DNA of 64,000 nt, from positions 4,490,786 through 4,554,785 of the forward strand of contig NC_134929.1 in assembly GCF_051020765.1 (NCBI RefSeq). The letters are read 5' to 3'. Below, in pieces: positions 34,165 to 45,089 of this stretch. Position 1 is the first letter of the stretch. Each line of letters begins with the position of its first letter. The notes under the pieces were generated by a model, which saw only the letters and a program-made list of their open reading frames with translations, had not been told where the DNA came from and ran no database searches. The stretch is from Lasioglossum baleicum (lineage: Eukaryota; Arthropoda; Insecta; Hymenoptera; Halictidae). Position numbers and translations under genes: made by a program.

Positions 34165-35712
34165 TCCAAAACTATGTTTGTATGTATTTTGCTTAAAAAT
34201 GTTACTTGAATATTTTTAAAACATTAAAAAAATATTGTTAAACTCACACATGAATAAACCACATAATAAGAAATTGGAAAAATACAGTTTGATGTACGGA
34301 AAATACGCGCAGCTATTTATTGGTAAGGGAAGTAATAACCACCCTCCCAAAAAGCTAGGATTCCTTGGAGGCCAGTTTTTACGACGGTCATCGTATTCCT
34401 CGTCGCTGATTACACTGTCCAACAAATTTCAACTTTTTAAAAGTATTTCGATTCCCACTATGCGATTCTTATAGAGTTTTCCGCGCTGATTCCGAATCCG
34501 GTTTTAATTTTTTTCCTATACGTCCAGTTTTTGAGAAAATGGAGTTTTAAAAAAATACATCTTTTTCAACTTTAAACAAATATTGCGATATTATTATAAA
34601 AGATATTGAATTGTTCTTTACAGCAAAAGATTCTGTAGACTTTCCCGAATACAGTGATATCCAATATTAATACATTATGATTGTTTAAACATGTTTAAAC
34701 AATGATTACAGACGGAGATGCACCACTTTTGCACCAATTTTTGCGGATATTTTCGAATTTATCTCAAAAAATAAGGGTCCAGCGAAAAATTGAACTATAC
34801 CACGCGAAAGAGCAGACTTTTATCTTGAGAAACCCCCCTGTGAAGTTTTCATGGTCGACGTTTTTTTCGAACCAGAAAGCAAAATATATTCGCCCGACAT
34901 GAGTTGTCACCAGTGGCGCTCACCACCAGAACGGTTGTTCGCCGCTCCGTATCCCGTCGCTGCGCCGTATCCCGTCCCGAGCGCCACTGGTGGAAACTCA
35001 TGTCGCGCGAAGATATTTTGCTTTCTGGTTCGAAAAAAACGCTAACCATGTAAACTTCACAGGGGGGTTTCTCAAGATAAAAGTCTGTTCTTTCGCGTGG
35101 TATAGTTCAATTTTTCGCTGGACCCTTATTTTTTGAGATAAATTCGAAAATATCCGCAAAAATTAGTGCAAAAGTGGTGCATCTCCGTCTGTAATCATTG
35201 TTTAAACATGTTTAAACAATCATAATGTATTAATATTGGATATCACTGTATTCGAGAAAGTCTACAGAATCTTTTGCTGTAAAGAACAATTCAATATCTT
35301 TTATAATAACATCACAATATTTGTTTAAAGTTGAAAAATATGTCTTTTTTTTAAACTCCATTTTCTCAAAAACTGGACGTATAGGGAAAAAATTAAAACC
35401 AGATTCGGAATCAGCGCGGAAAACTCTACAAGAATCGCATAGTGGGAATCGAAATACTTTTTGGCTGTTGGACAGTGTTATTGCGCGGCCAGAATCATAA
35501 ACTAATAAAAACGTGGTAAAAATTAACTACCTCTGTTCCTGCAAAGGTGAGTCCGTTCAGGTATATGTACCGTCACATTGTCCTTTCTCGTTCGGTTGGA
35601 AGGGCAGGGAAAACGGTCAACTCCGGGATTTTATAGGCACTGAGGCCAGAGTTGACCGTCGACGGTAAATGCATTATGCTGGTGTTTTATAATCTTTTTT
35701 ATGATCCAAAAC
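34165..35712 (-). repeat. 5' end of a DDE_4/SWIM transposon, interrupted
   Basis: 34330-34409 and 35481-35712 together match the inverse of 4205-4500 collinearly, with the palindrome (34413-35477) inserted between. 34165-34275 matches the inverse of 4075-4195 but in rearranged order. No transposase coding sequence follows. Confidence 0.7.
34413..35477. mobile_element. Palindromic element, CACTGTCCAAC termini, TTA duplication
   Basis: Two arms of about 500 bp form a near-perfect inverted repeat around a short centre (about 34910-35000, CACCAGTGGCGCTCA...). Ends CACTGTCCAAC and GTTGGACAGTG are flanked by TTA (34410-34412, 35478-35480). The related sequence at 4425 is an unoccupied site with a single TTA. 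Non-coding. The superfamily is not identified, though a 3-bp TTA duplication is compatible with Harbinger-type insertion. Confidence 0.85.
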
Positions 35713-35719
35713 ATGTGAC

Positions 35720-35975
35720 TTCATTCTTATACTAGATATAAATGGATCGGATGTTAAAAGAAGTCGATATAATATATATAAAAATATATATGTGGTATTA
35801 TATGTAGACGATCTTGTGATTGCAACTGCTAATAAGGAAACCATGACCAACTTTAAAAATTATTTGATGAATCAGTTTTGTATGAAAGATTTAGGTGATA
35901 TTAAACTCTTTTTGGGGATAAAAGTTGAGAGAAGTCACGGTAAAATCACGCTAGATCAGAGTGCATATCATATCA
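35720..35975 (+). pseudogene. Copia reverse-transcriptase fragment
   Basis: The frame reads VVLYVDDLVIATAN, then FKNYLMNQFCMKDLGD and FLGIKVER, the classic Copia RT core (YVDD) and following motifs. Only about 80 codons remain, and both sides are unrelated sequence. Confidence 0.85.
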
Positions 35976-36879
35976 TCCATCCCGCGCGCGGAATCGATGT
36001 AGCGTCTCGATGCATTCAAAGAATAATAACTTATAATATTGGAAGAAGAGAGAGTGTTGGTGAAAATTTTTGTGGGATCTTGTAGGGGAAGGAATGCCGA
36101 AAATTTTCCGATATGATAGAATGCTGACTTTTGCTGACCGTAAAAGATATCCACTGTCAATTAAAAACAATCATAAGAATTTTTCTTAATTTTTAGCTCT
36201 ACTTTATTCATCTATTCTATACAGTAAATATTAATTTAAGGTATGATTTCTCATCACCGAAGAATGCTTTTTATCGGGAAATAAACGCCGAATCAAAATA
36301 TTAAATGGATTCGTCATGGTTCTTAGAAGAAGAAAGGCAATTTCATTGACGAAAAAACATCATTTCTGAAATGCTCGACTTTGAGATTCGTTTTTTCTAA
36401 AACTATTTATTCAATTTCTTTAATATTTTATTTTTGAGATATATGGACATTTAGAAACAATATCCCGTTTAGTAGTAGTCGATATCTCAAAGTTGATTTT
36501 TGGCCAAATGGGTCACGATTTTCCAATCCGGACCACTGTGCGCCGGTAGTGATCTGTTTTCTAGCTAGGTAGGGTCTATTTGTACGTCGCGTTTTGTTTT
36601 TATAAATATAACAATAACAATTTCGATAATTGAGTTTCCATTTTGCGAGACGTCTTTCCTAATTTGCTACATAAGTATTAGTGTGGCTTTTTATCATGAA
36701 TATGATCATTTGTATTTTATAATTAGTTTGAATTGCTCGTAAACATTAGATACCACGTACAAAAAGACGATTCGCGACGGATAGATTCTTTAGACGAAGC
36801 AAATTAACCTATATTACTTTGAGTAGTACATTTAGTAAAGTATTTTTTCGATTATTTAGAAATTTTGCTTTGTCTAAAG
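35976..36879. other. No recognisable feature
   Basis: AT-rich sequence with short ORFs only and no match to other parts of the window that I could see. Confidence 0.5.
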
Positions 36880-37022
36880 CAGACCTGGACGACGGTGGCC
36901 CGAAAAACACATGTTGCTGTTTCTCTCCTTCTCTTGCTTTGTAAGCTTTCCTTCTCTTGCTCGGTAAGACAGTCCCAGAGTAGCAGCAACATGTGTTTTT
37001 GGGCCACCGTCGCCCAGGTCTG
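36880..37022. mobile_element. hAT-type MITE, 143 bp
   Basis: Inverted ends of about 40 bp (CAGACCTGGACGACGGTGG and inverse) and a perfect 8-bp duplication GTCTAAAG (36872-36879, 37023-37030). The centre holds repeated CTCCTTCTCTTGCT blocks. Confidence 0.95.
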
Positions 37023-37030
37023 GTCTAAAG

Positions 37031-37840
37031 GATCATCCGAGGGTTTTTAAATATTTCCATAAATATTCAGAATAAATAAATCAATCCATTAAGATCTCTA
37101 TTACTTTACACAATAAATACAGAAACTGCGGAACGATCGATTTTTCTCGAAACTTGTGATTCGTCTCGGAAGTCGTCGATCGTTTTCACTGCGAGCACGT
37201 TTAGGGTTTCAGTTGTTTGGTGGACCGCCGAAGAAAAAGAAGAGGTTATATGTCGAAGTGGCCCCGACAAATTGTCGCTCAAGAGGGCAACTACAATGGC
37301 CTCGCATCTTCGAATGCGAAGTCATTTCATTCATTACTACCTTGTCACTGTACTCGTCTGTAGAAGTAGTAGTCGTAGATGGAGTTTGTTCTATACATGG
37401 GCAGGCCTCGCCGCCCCAACGATCAGCGGAGATTGTTGAAATCTATTTGTTAGAACATCTATTTTTCATTCTACATGTAACCTCGATAGCAATGACCAAT
37501 TTTCCACTCAAATGACACCGAACGTACGCTTTCAACATCATTATTATTCACTGATTCTACAAGAGCATGTTCTATAATCCACTTACGGATATGTAGTCAC
37601 GAATTCACGAATTTCATATTTCTCCAGTTTCTGCCAGAAAAGGTAATTCGAAATCTTCAGCCTGACAACATATTGAAAGATCTTAGAAGTCGTTGATCAT
37701 CGAATTCTTTTATTCAATAACATATTTTCGATTCGTTTTCATTACTTTTTGCCATTTTTGTAACTATCTTTTGTATTTTTCAATTCCAATATTGTACGAT
37801 AATGTGTATATTGATTTATATTTTGTACAATTTTAGAAAA
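37031..37840. other. Upstream region of the three-exon gene; no clear gene
   Basis: Contains short ORFs without recognised domains. A possible donor (GAAAAGGTAATT, about 37636) and acceptor (ACAATTTTAG, 37827-37836) just before the ATG would allow a 5' untranslated exon, but this is speculative. Confidence 0.3.
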
Positions 37841-40800
37841 ATGAACAACAACACAGAAAATATAACCCCTCCGGAGGCGGAACAACCGGCGGAGGCGGCG
37901 ACGGCGACGGTGGCAACGGAGCCTGCGACGGAGCACTACCATAACTTGGCGACGGTCGTCGCCAATTTAAGATTATATAATCAGAGGCCAGTGAGTAACA
38001 ATTGACTACTAATAATTAATATTTTGTATGTTACTACATTATTATTAATAATTGATATTTTATATGTTACAGCAACAGGAAGATGCCAGGCCGGGCGCAA
38101 TACCTGCGTTCACCCAGGAGCAATTAGTGAGTTATTAAAAATGAACATTGTTATTTTTAGTCTTCGATGTATTAAAGTAATACATATAATAAATAAATAT
38201 ATAAGACAATTGACTGCGGATTTCAATAATCAACTAGAATTTGTTTCTCTGTAAACCAAAGTTTTCGTTATTTATTTATGTACATTAACCACTATTTACA
38301 TTATATACAAGCTCACCTGTAAACCAAAGAAACGACAATTAGAGTTAATTACTTTATCCTTTTTCTATCTGCACTATGATCTTCTGTTCTAACAATTACT
38401 ATTAAACTCTTTTTTATTTAATCTGCCTCGATTTTTCACATGTGCTCTATCCTCGATCCCTATCGGTCGATTTTTCAGATTCCCTCTTTATCTACTCTAC
38501 TGACAATGAGACGCGGTACATTCAACTTAAAGAAAGTACATTCTTTCTTTACATCTCCCCCCGCCGAGGGTGGGACTTTTCAAATATATATTCTATCCTT
38601 CAATCGTGGCTACTCCTCCAACTCTTCTTCCTCTGTGTCTTCTTCGTCGATTGAAGTTGGTATTAATTTGCTTGTGTGGAAGAGGCCCGTGTCGGATCTT
38701 CTTCTTCCCATTTCTAACTTATAAATTGAGTTTGATATTTTATCAATTATTTCAAATGGTCCAATCCTCAATTTGTCCATCTTCTTCCTATTTAGTTTAT
38801 TTCCGTTTTCCACGTAAGCTTTATCTCCGATGTTAAATATATATTCCTTTCTGTTTTTATCGAATAGCTTTTTATTGTAGTTGTGGGATTTGATTGTATT
38901 TTCTAAAGCTATTATTTTATCCCTTTCCCAGCTATCCTTATTATTTATTCCTTTTAATTCATTTGGTCGGATACTTACATCTGTGCCATCTAGTAAGTAC
39001 TCTGGTGCGAAGCCTGTAACTGAGTGCTCTGTTGTATTATATTTTTTTCCACATTCTTGCGCTATTGTTGCCCAGGCTTTTTTATTATTTTTTTCATTGA
39101 CTTTGCATCTTATTTTGTTTACTATGGTCTGATTCAGTCTTTCATTTAATCCATTAGAGAAGGGCGCATTTACCGCAGTAAATATCATTTTTATTCCCTC
39201 TTCTTTCAGAAATTCTTTAAATTCTTTTGAATTAATGCCTGGGTATTGATCTGCGAGAATCACATTTATATGGTCTGTCTCTAGTACCTTCTTAGTTAAT
39301 TTTATGAAGTCATTTGCACTTTGTGTCTTGGAGGTTGTAATAAAGGCGTACCTTGTGAAGTGGTCTACTAAAAGATGTAAATATTTTTTGGTGGATCTAG
39401 ATCCTCCAAAACCGCCGATGGTATCTATTGATACTATTTCAAACGGTTTTGATGCCGGACCTAAATGTGACATCAAACCGAGTTTTCTTTGACCTCTTGA
39501 TTTATTCTCTATGCACACTTTACATTTCTTACATGCTTCTATTATATTTCTTGTTAAATTCTTTGCTGTGTACACCGGGCCAATTTTTTTTATCATCTGT
39601 CTAATACCTATGTGGCACCAATTTTTGTGTACTTGGTCTATAATCTTTTTACTAAATTCTTCTGATAGTATGATTTTTTCTGTCTTTTTCGTTCTTTTGT
39701 AGTATATTTCATTTTTGTGTTTCAGGCCTTGTCTTTTTTCCTTTATCTCCTTATTCTTTTCTTGGTCCGCTATTATCTCGTCTAATTTTATTAAGTTTAC
39801 TGTTTCTAACAAATCTTCCTCGTTCTCTTCCGGTTCCAAGACCGGGTTCCTGCTCAGACAATCAGCTCCTACATTCTCTTTTCCTGGTATATACTTTATT
39901 TTAAAATCGTACTGTGATAAGTAATGTGTTAGGTCACCTAGTTCTTCGTCTGTTCGTGTTTTTATATTCATATTTTCCAGGGGCTTATGGTCTGAGTATA
40001 CTGTAAATTGCTTGCCTATCAGCCAGTACTGCCAGTATTTTACCGCCTCTTTTATTGCCAAGCATTCTAAATAGATGGCCTTTTTCCGTTTTTGGGTTTC
40101 GTTTAATTTTCTTGAAAAATATGCTACTGGTCTATCTTTACCATCTAATTGTGTCTGCTTTAGGACTGCCCCGATACCTTCTATTGATGCATCTGTGTAT
40201 ATTACAATAGGGAGTTCTTGGTCAAATATTTCCAAGACCGGTTGTGAACATAGCAGTTCTTTTATTTTATTAAATGCACTTTCGCATTTTTCAGTCCATA
40301 TGAATTTTTCATTCTTCCTTAGTAGTTTGTGTAGTGGATCTAGAGTTATTGCGCTGTTTGGTAAGTATTCGTGGTAAAAATTTATCTTTCCTAGGAATTG
40401 TCGGATGTTCTTCTGTGTTTGTGGGGTTGGAAAATTTTGTATCGAAATTAAGTTGTCTTTGAGAGGTCTTACCGAGTTGTTTTGTATTATATGTCCAAGA
40501 TATTTCACAGAATCTGCAGCAAATGTGCATTTCTTGAACTTCAATCTAAAACCCTCTTTTGTAATTGCTTCTAAAGTCCGTTCAATGTGTCTTATATGTT
40601 CTTCGAACGATAATGAGTGTATTAAAATATCATCGATATAATTTGTTACGAATTCTGTCAGCCCATGTTTTCTTAATATGTTGCTTAAAATCCGTTGGAA
40701 GGTTGCTGGTGATGTTTTTAGACCAAATGGTAAACACGTCCACTGAAAATGTCCTTCCTGTGTGACGAATCCTGTTTTATTTCTATCCTCGATTCGCAAT

Positions 40801-43132
40801 GGTATGGACCAGAAAGCTGAATTTATATCTAGAGTTGTAAAATATTTGCAATTCCTAGCTCTTGTTATTATATCCTCTATTAACGGGAATGGTTGTTCCT
40901 GTGGTACTATGATTTTATTGAGGTCTCTGAAATCGATGCAAAGTCTTGATTTTTTGTTTTCATCTTTTTTAAACGCTAATGTTACTGGTGCTGCAAACGG
41001 ACTATATGATTCCTCAATGAGGTTTCTCTCTAAGAGTTTTGCAACTTGTTCTTCTATTTCCTTTTTATCTTCCATAGAACACCTGTAAGGTCTTTTGCTA
41101 CAATATTTATCGATTAATAAATCGATTCGTGCCTCGTAATCTTTTACGGTGCCTACATCGTATTTGTCTTTTGCGAATACCGTCTTATATTTCTCTATAA
41201 TACTTTCTATTTGACCTCTTTTCTTTTGTCCTAAGTGGTTTACCTTTATCTGGAAATCTCCATGAATGTGCTCATTAAAGTTTATTGAGTATGTTTCTAT
41301 CTCTTCTTCTTGTGTTTTTGTAATCTTTTTATCGATTGTGTTATCTATCTCTCTCGTATTTATATTTTTCACTTGTTTTATTTCAAGGTTTTCATCTTGT
41401 ATTAATTTGAATTTCTTTATCATATCTAGACCTATGATAAAATCCTCAAAGTCTTCTCTTTCGACGATAAATACATCTATCTCTTCTTCAATATCAAAAA
41501 TTCTTATTCTTATGGTTATTAGACCTTTTGTGCTTTTTACACCATTAACCGTTTTTAAAAATATTTTGTTCACATCTTCTTTTCCTTCTATAATCTTGAT
41601 TAGTTTAGCATTTATAAGAGAAATTTGTGAACCTGAGTCATATGTTCCTTTTATTTCTAGCTTATTTTCTAATAATAATTTTATTTTGATTAATGGTGTA
41701 GTTATTCGTTTTTTGTTTCCTTATTTAGTTCTACCTCTAATACCGAGTTACTTCCTATAATCCCAGATTTATTGAATCTTTCTTTCTTGCAATGTTGTTT
41801 TTATTTGTCCAACTTTCGCATTTTCTGATTTCATTGAAAAATTCAGTTGAGTCTTTACATTTCTTCTTGTCTATTCTATTCCTTATGAATTCAGGCAAGC
41901 CTGCTGCTATAAGCATTACTAAGGTGCTTGAACTTATATTTTTATCCATATCTAGTAATAATTTCTCCTTTCTCATAGCGTATTCAATCAGTAGACCCTC
42001 TTTATATCTAAATGATATAGCATACATGCCTGTGCTCCATCCCTGGTCTGAAAAAGTTTCTAAAAATCTAACCTTCCATACAGACCATTCAGCATCCACT
42101 GTCAACTTTGTCAGTGTTGCACAGTGCCAGTCTAAACATGCCTTATCTAAAAATAATCTTAATATCTCAATCCTTGTGCTATCTTTCATGATTTCAAACC
42201 TTGTGCATTCTTTCTCGAATATTTCTAACCATTGTTCAGCGTTTGAATGTTTACTTGTGAATTTCTCAACCATAAACTTCTCTGCTATATTTTTCAAGTT
42301 TCGTTGGCTTTCGTTCTTTTGTGTAGTTTCCCCTTCCTTTTCTATTTTGTCTATTATTTCATCTAAGTACGTGTCGTTACACATTATGTTTCCCTCTTCA
42401 TCTATATATTCTTTCTCCATTTCTTTGGTTAGTGAAATCCACACTTTCCTTACCTGATGTCTCTTGGTTAAACTCTTTTTTATTCTTTTATAGACATTCG
42501 TTTTCATCAGTTCTGTGTGTTTATCTACGCATGTCATTTCTCCCGGCAGAGCATACTGCTTGTTATCCTCTGTTGTAATTGAGGTTATGTAGGTAATGTT
42601 CGTTTTTGGCTCTTTTGGTGATGCCATATATTTAAATTCGAACATTAGCTTTCTTGTCATTTTAACAAAAATTGTCGTTTTATAAGACAATTGACTGCGG
42701 ATTTCAATAATCAACTAGAATTTGTTTCTCTGTAAACCAAAGTTTTCGTTATTTATTTATGTACATTAACCACTATTTACATTATATACAAGCTCACCTG
42801 TAAACCAAAGAAACGACAATTAGAGTTAATTACTTTATCCTTTTTCTATCTGCACTATGATCTTCTGTTCTAACAATTACTATTAAACTCTTTTTTATTT
42901 AATCTGCCTCGATTTTTCACATGTGCTCTATCCTCGATCCCTATCGGTCGATTTTTCAGATTCCCTCTTTATCTACTCTACTGACAATGAGACGCGGTAC
43001 ATTCAACTTAAAGAAAGTACATTCTTTCTTTACAAATATTTCTATATGTTACAGACACAGATCATCAGGGAGCTACGCCGCCAGTTCTATTCGAGGCGCG
43101 GCGGACCACGTGGACGCGGAGACGAAGAGTAG
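37841..43132 (+). CDS. Small three-exon gene, 93 residues, function unknown
   Basis: Exons 37841-37990, 38073-38126 and 43055-43132 (stop TAG). Both donors are GTGAGT, both acceptors end TATATGTTACAG, and both introns are phase 0, so the three exons join into one open frame of 50+18+25 residues. The N-terminus is rich in Glu, Ala, Thr and Pro (PPEAEQPAEAATATVATEP). The middle has NLATVVANLRLYNQRP and the C-terminus is Arg-rich with an RGG-like stretch (RRGGPRGRGDEE), suggesting nucleic-acid contact. Intron 1 is 82 bp. Intron 2 holds an antisense gypsy element (38200-43034); without it the intron would be about 89 bp. I recognise no family. It could be a host gene or the accessory gene of an unrecognised transposon; expression is not shown by sequence. 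Confidence 0.6.
38200..38553 (-). repeat. 3' LTR of intronic gypsy element
   Basis: Identical by eye to 42681-43034 over about 354 bp. Confidence 0.9.
38610..41728 (-). CDS. Intronic gypsy pol polyprotein
   Basis: The minus-strand frame is open from about 41728; an ATG-initiated ORF runs from 41573. Protease motif YDSGSQIS (about 41640), RT TNYIDDILIHS, RNase H VIYTDASIEGIG, and integrase with HKNWCH and CKVC zinc ligands plus catalytic ISIDTIGGF-like (VSIDTIGGF), ILADQYPG and NGLNERLN. The frame is uninterrupted over about 1040 codons. It is reached from upstream through an A AAA AAC heptamer at about 41721-41715 directly before a stop in the preceding frame, the canonical signal for -1 frameshifting. 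Confidence 0.9.
41755..42660 (-). CDS. Intronic gypsy gag
   Basis: The ATG at 42660 (MTRKLMFEF) lies only about 20 nt after the 5' LTR; the frame is open further into the LTR. A capsid-like region is visible (EQWLEIFEKECTRFE; DWHCATLTKL). There is no CCHC knuckle. The frame stops at 41755, yet a neighbouring frame carries on to the slippery site near 41720. An AAAG repeat near 41785 could be a small slippage mutation that causes this break. Confidence 0.75.
   Translation of the reverse strand: MTRKLMFEFKYMASPKEPKTNITYITSITTEDNKQYALPGEMTCVDKHTELMKTNVYKRIKKSLTKRHQVRKVWISLTKEMEKEYIDEEGNIMCNDTYLDEIIDKIEKEGETTQKNESQRNLKNIAEKFMVEKFTSKHSNAEQWLEIFEKECTRFEIMKDSTRIEILRLFLDKACLDWHCATLTKLTVDAEWSVWKVRFLETFSDQGWSTGMYAISFRYKEGLLIEYAMRKEKLLLDMDKNISSSTLVMLIAAGLPEFIRNRIDKKKCKDSTEFFNEIRKCESWTNKNNIARKKDSINLGL
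42681..43034 (-). repeat. 5' LTR of intronic gypsy element
   Basis: See 38200-38553; the exon 3 acceptor lies 20 bp beyond it. Confidence 0.9.
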
Positions 43133-43205
43133 TGATCCACCATAATTATTACATACAATTAAAACAAAATTATATGAATAATACATTTTTTTTGCATGTA
43201 TTCTA

Positions 43206-43312
43206 TTTTGCTTGCTGCTTCTCTCCTTCTCTTACTCGGTAAGCTCTCCTTCTCTTGCTCGGTAAAACAGTCCCCACCACGTGTTTCTTGAGCCAGCGTC
43301 GCCCATTACGGC
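43206..43312. repeat. Degenerate copy of the 143-bp hAT MITE
   Basis: Shares the CTCCTTCTCTTGCTCGGTAA and ACAGTCCC blocks and the sequence GCGTCGCCCA with 36880-37022. Ends are not preserved. Confidence 0.6.
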
Positions 43313-43384
43313 AAAATCTATGAACCTCCTTTCTACGCGAATCGCGAACCCTTGCGACCCTCGTAGGCCGTAGGCACTACGAAA

Positions 43385-43528
43385 ATTAAGCTGTGCAACC
43401 CAATATTGCCCCAACACGGAGTGGAACCACGCGCAGGATCTCGTTCTCCAACCAAAGCAGAGATGGACGAGTTCGAAGAATAACCAGCGAAGAGGAAGCA
43501 TGCGAAGAATTCAGACGTCTCCAACTTA
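43385..43528 (+). other. Exon-like repeat unit, copy 1
   Basis: About 100 bp is nearly identical to 45098-45187. One frame reads VQPNIAPTRSGTTRRISF, Arg/Ser-rich, and runs on until the palindrome at 43529. It could be a duplicated exon or just a repeat; I do not recognise it. Confidence 0.35.
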
Positions 43529-43702
43529 CAAGGAGAACCCCCGCTCTGTCCCTCACGGATTTTGTTCAGACTTTACAGAGTTATAGATCTCGTTCCCCTG
43601 ATTACGAAAATACCCCATTATAGGGGCAGACGCTCAATAGTTTTCGAGATATTTGCAATTAAAGTTTCATAACCGTAAAATATATATAGTTTAGTTCAGA
43701 CT

Positions 43703-43784
43703 TTTACCAAGCAATGGTGTGGCGCAACAGCAGCGAGCGGAACTGTTACGCAGCAGGCCCGGGTTCGAATCCCTTCGTGGTAAA
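43703..43784 (+). ncRNA. tRNA-like module, left arm of palindrome 1
   Basis: TTTACCA (43703-43709) pairs with TGGTAAA (43778-43784) as a 7-bp stem. Box A-like TGGCGCAACAGC is at 43720 and box B GGGTTCGAATCCC at 43761-43773. T-runs follow at 43785-43807. Box A is further from the 5' end than in real tRNAs, so a functional tRNA is unlikely. Confidence 0.6.
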
Positions 43785-44298
43785 TTATTTTTTATTGTTT
43801 TTTTTTCATGAAAAATGCATTTTCAATGTTAAATAAATTTTAAATAAAATATTTTTATTCGCTAAAGGACTAATTGAAAATGATACTTCTTACTTTATAG
43901 AAGAAACACTAGATCTATTACTACATATACAAAAGATAATAATTATAAAACAATAATAATATTAAAATAATATATTAAAAAGTAATACATAACAAACAAC
44001 AAATATAAATATAAATACAAATACCTCTGATTACTATTCATTGCATTTATTCTATTTTGTATTTGTATGTATATTTATATTTGTTGTTTGTTATGTATTA
44101 TTTTTTAATATATTATTTTAATATTATTATTGTTTTATAATTATTATCTTTTGTATATGTAGTAATAGATCTAGTGTTTCTTCTATAAAGTAAGAAGTAT
44201 CATTTTCAATTAGTCCTTTAGCGAATAAAAATATTTTATTTAAAATTTATTTAACATTGAAAATGCATTTTTCATGAAAAAAAAACAATAAAAAATAA

Positions 44299-44380
44299 TT
44301 TACCACGAAGGGATTCGAACCCGGGCCTGCTGCGTAACAGTTCCGCTCGCTGCTGTTGCGCCACACCATTGCTTGGTAAA
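44299..44380 (-). ncRNA. tRNA-like module, right arm of palindrome 1
   Basis: Exact inverse of 43703-43784, reading inward. Confidence 0.6.
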
Positions 44381-44681
44381 AGTCTGAACTAAACTATATA
44401 TATTTTACGGTTATGAAACTTTAATTGCAAATATCTCGAAAACTATTGAGCGTCTGCCCCTATAATGGGGTATTTTCGTAATCAGGGGAACGAGATCTAT
44501 AACTCTGTAAAGTCTGAACAAAATCCGTGAGGGACAGAGCGGGGGTTCTCCTTGTTAGTAGTTTGTTATTATCGTAGAAGTTGTATTGTTCATGTAGATT
44601 GTTATCTGTGTATGGTTGCATGTGGTGTCGTTTGTCGTTTTCGTTGTATGTTCTATTTAATTAACAGTATTTTCATTTCAG

Positions 44682-44897
44682 CAAAATTGGGTTAGGACTG
44701 GTGCCGTTTTATGCAGTTTCAAAACGGAAAAAATGTTAAGTGCTTTTGATTGGGAATTTCATGGTTCAAGGCGAGCAACTTACAGCTGCCAAATCCCGGG
44801 CATGGGCGTGGACGCCACACAGGCTTTGAACGAGGAGGATCACGTCAACTATCGGAGAAAGAAAATCACAATGTGTCCCCTTTGTAGAGGCCACTAG
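44682..44897 (+). other. Possible terminal exon of an unknown gene
   Basis: A good acceptor (TTTTCATTTCAG) is followed by 71 open codons and a stop. The frame starts QNWVRTGAVLCSFK and ends KITMCPLCRGH with a Cys-x2-Cys. It is phase 0 like the introns of 37841-43132. I cannot find its upstream exon; 43385-43528 is a candidate but its donor would be weak. Confidence 0.35.
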
Positions 44898-45089
44898 AGT
44901 ATAATATAGAAGATTAGGGGTACGGAAACGGGTCGGCTAGAAATTTAGCTCTTCTTGCTATTCATTTGTAAAGTGGTCGAAAGTCGAGCACTGTCAAATA
45001 TGTATCAGGAAGAGTACAAAAATTTATACGGCTTTTTTTTGTATTTTGTAATTGTGCATTTTTGTAATTTTCCGTCGGGTGGGCGATAA

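Larger units (their letters stand above)
38200..43034 (-). mobile_element. Young Ty3/gypsy element inside intron 2
   Basis: Two LTRs of about 354 bp (38200-38553, 42681-43034), apparently identical by eye, flanked by AATA (or AATAT) on both sides. Minus-strand order: 5' LTR (right), gag, pol, polypurine tract GGCGGGGGGAGA (38554-38566), 3' LTR. LTRs start TGTAAAG but end CTTAT(A), not CA. No sequence matching a common tRNA 3' end is seen next to the 5' LTR. Confidence 0.9.
43529..44554. mobile_element. Palindromic Tc5/Tc4-like element 1
   Basis: Near-perfect inverted repeat of about 500 bp per arm with ends CAAGGAGAACCC/GGGTTCTCCTTG and TTA duplications (43526-43528, 44555-44557). The target reads CTTAG, a CTNAG site. 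Shares TTATAGATCTCGTTC and CCCATTATAG blocks with the ends of 9926-22109. Non-coding. Resembles the foldback form of C. elegans Tc4. Confidence 0.85.

Noticed and set aside
34437..34780. Possible hairpin microRNA precursor in the palindrome arms
   Set aside because: Any palindrome of this size folds; nothing distinguishes a processed precursor from the sequence alone.
43703..43784. Functional tRNA gene
   Set aside because: The box A to 5' end distance and the T-stem are wrong, and the sequence is part of every palindrome arm; kept only as tRNA-like.
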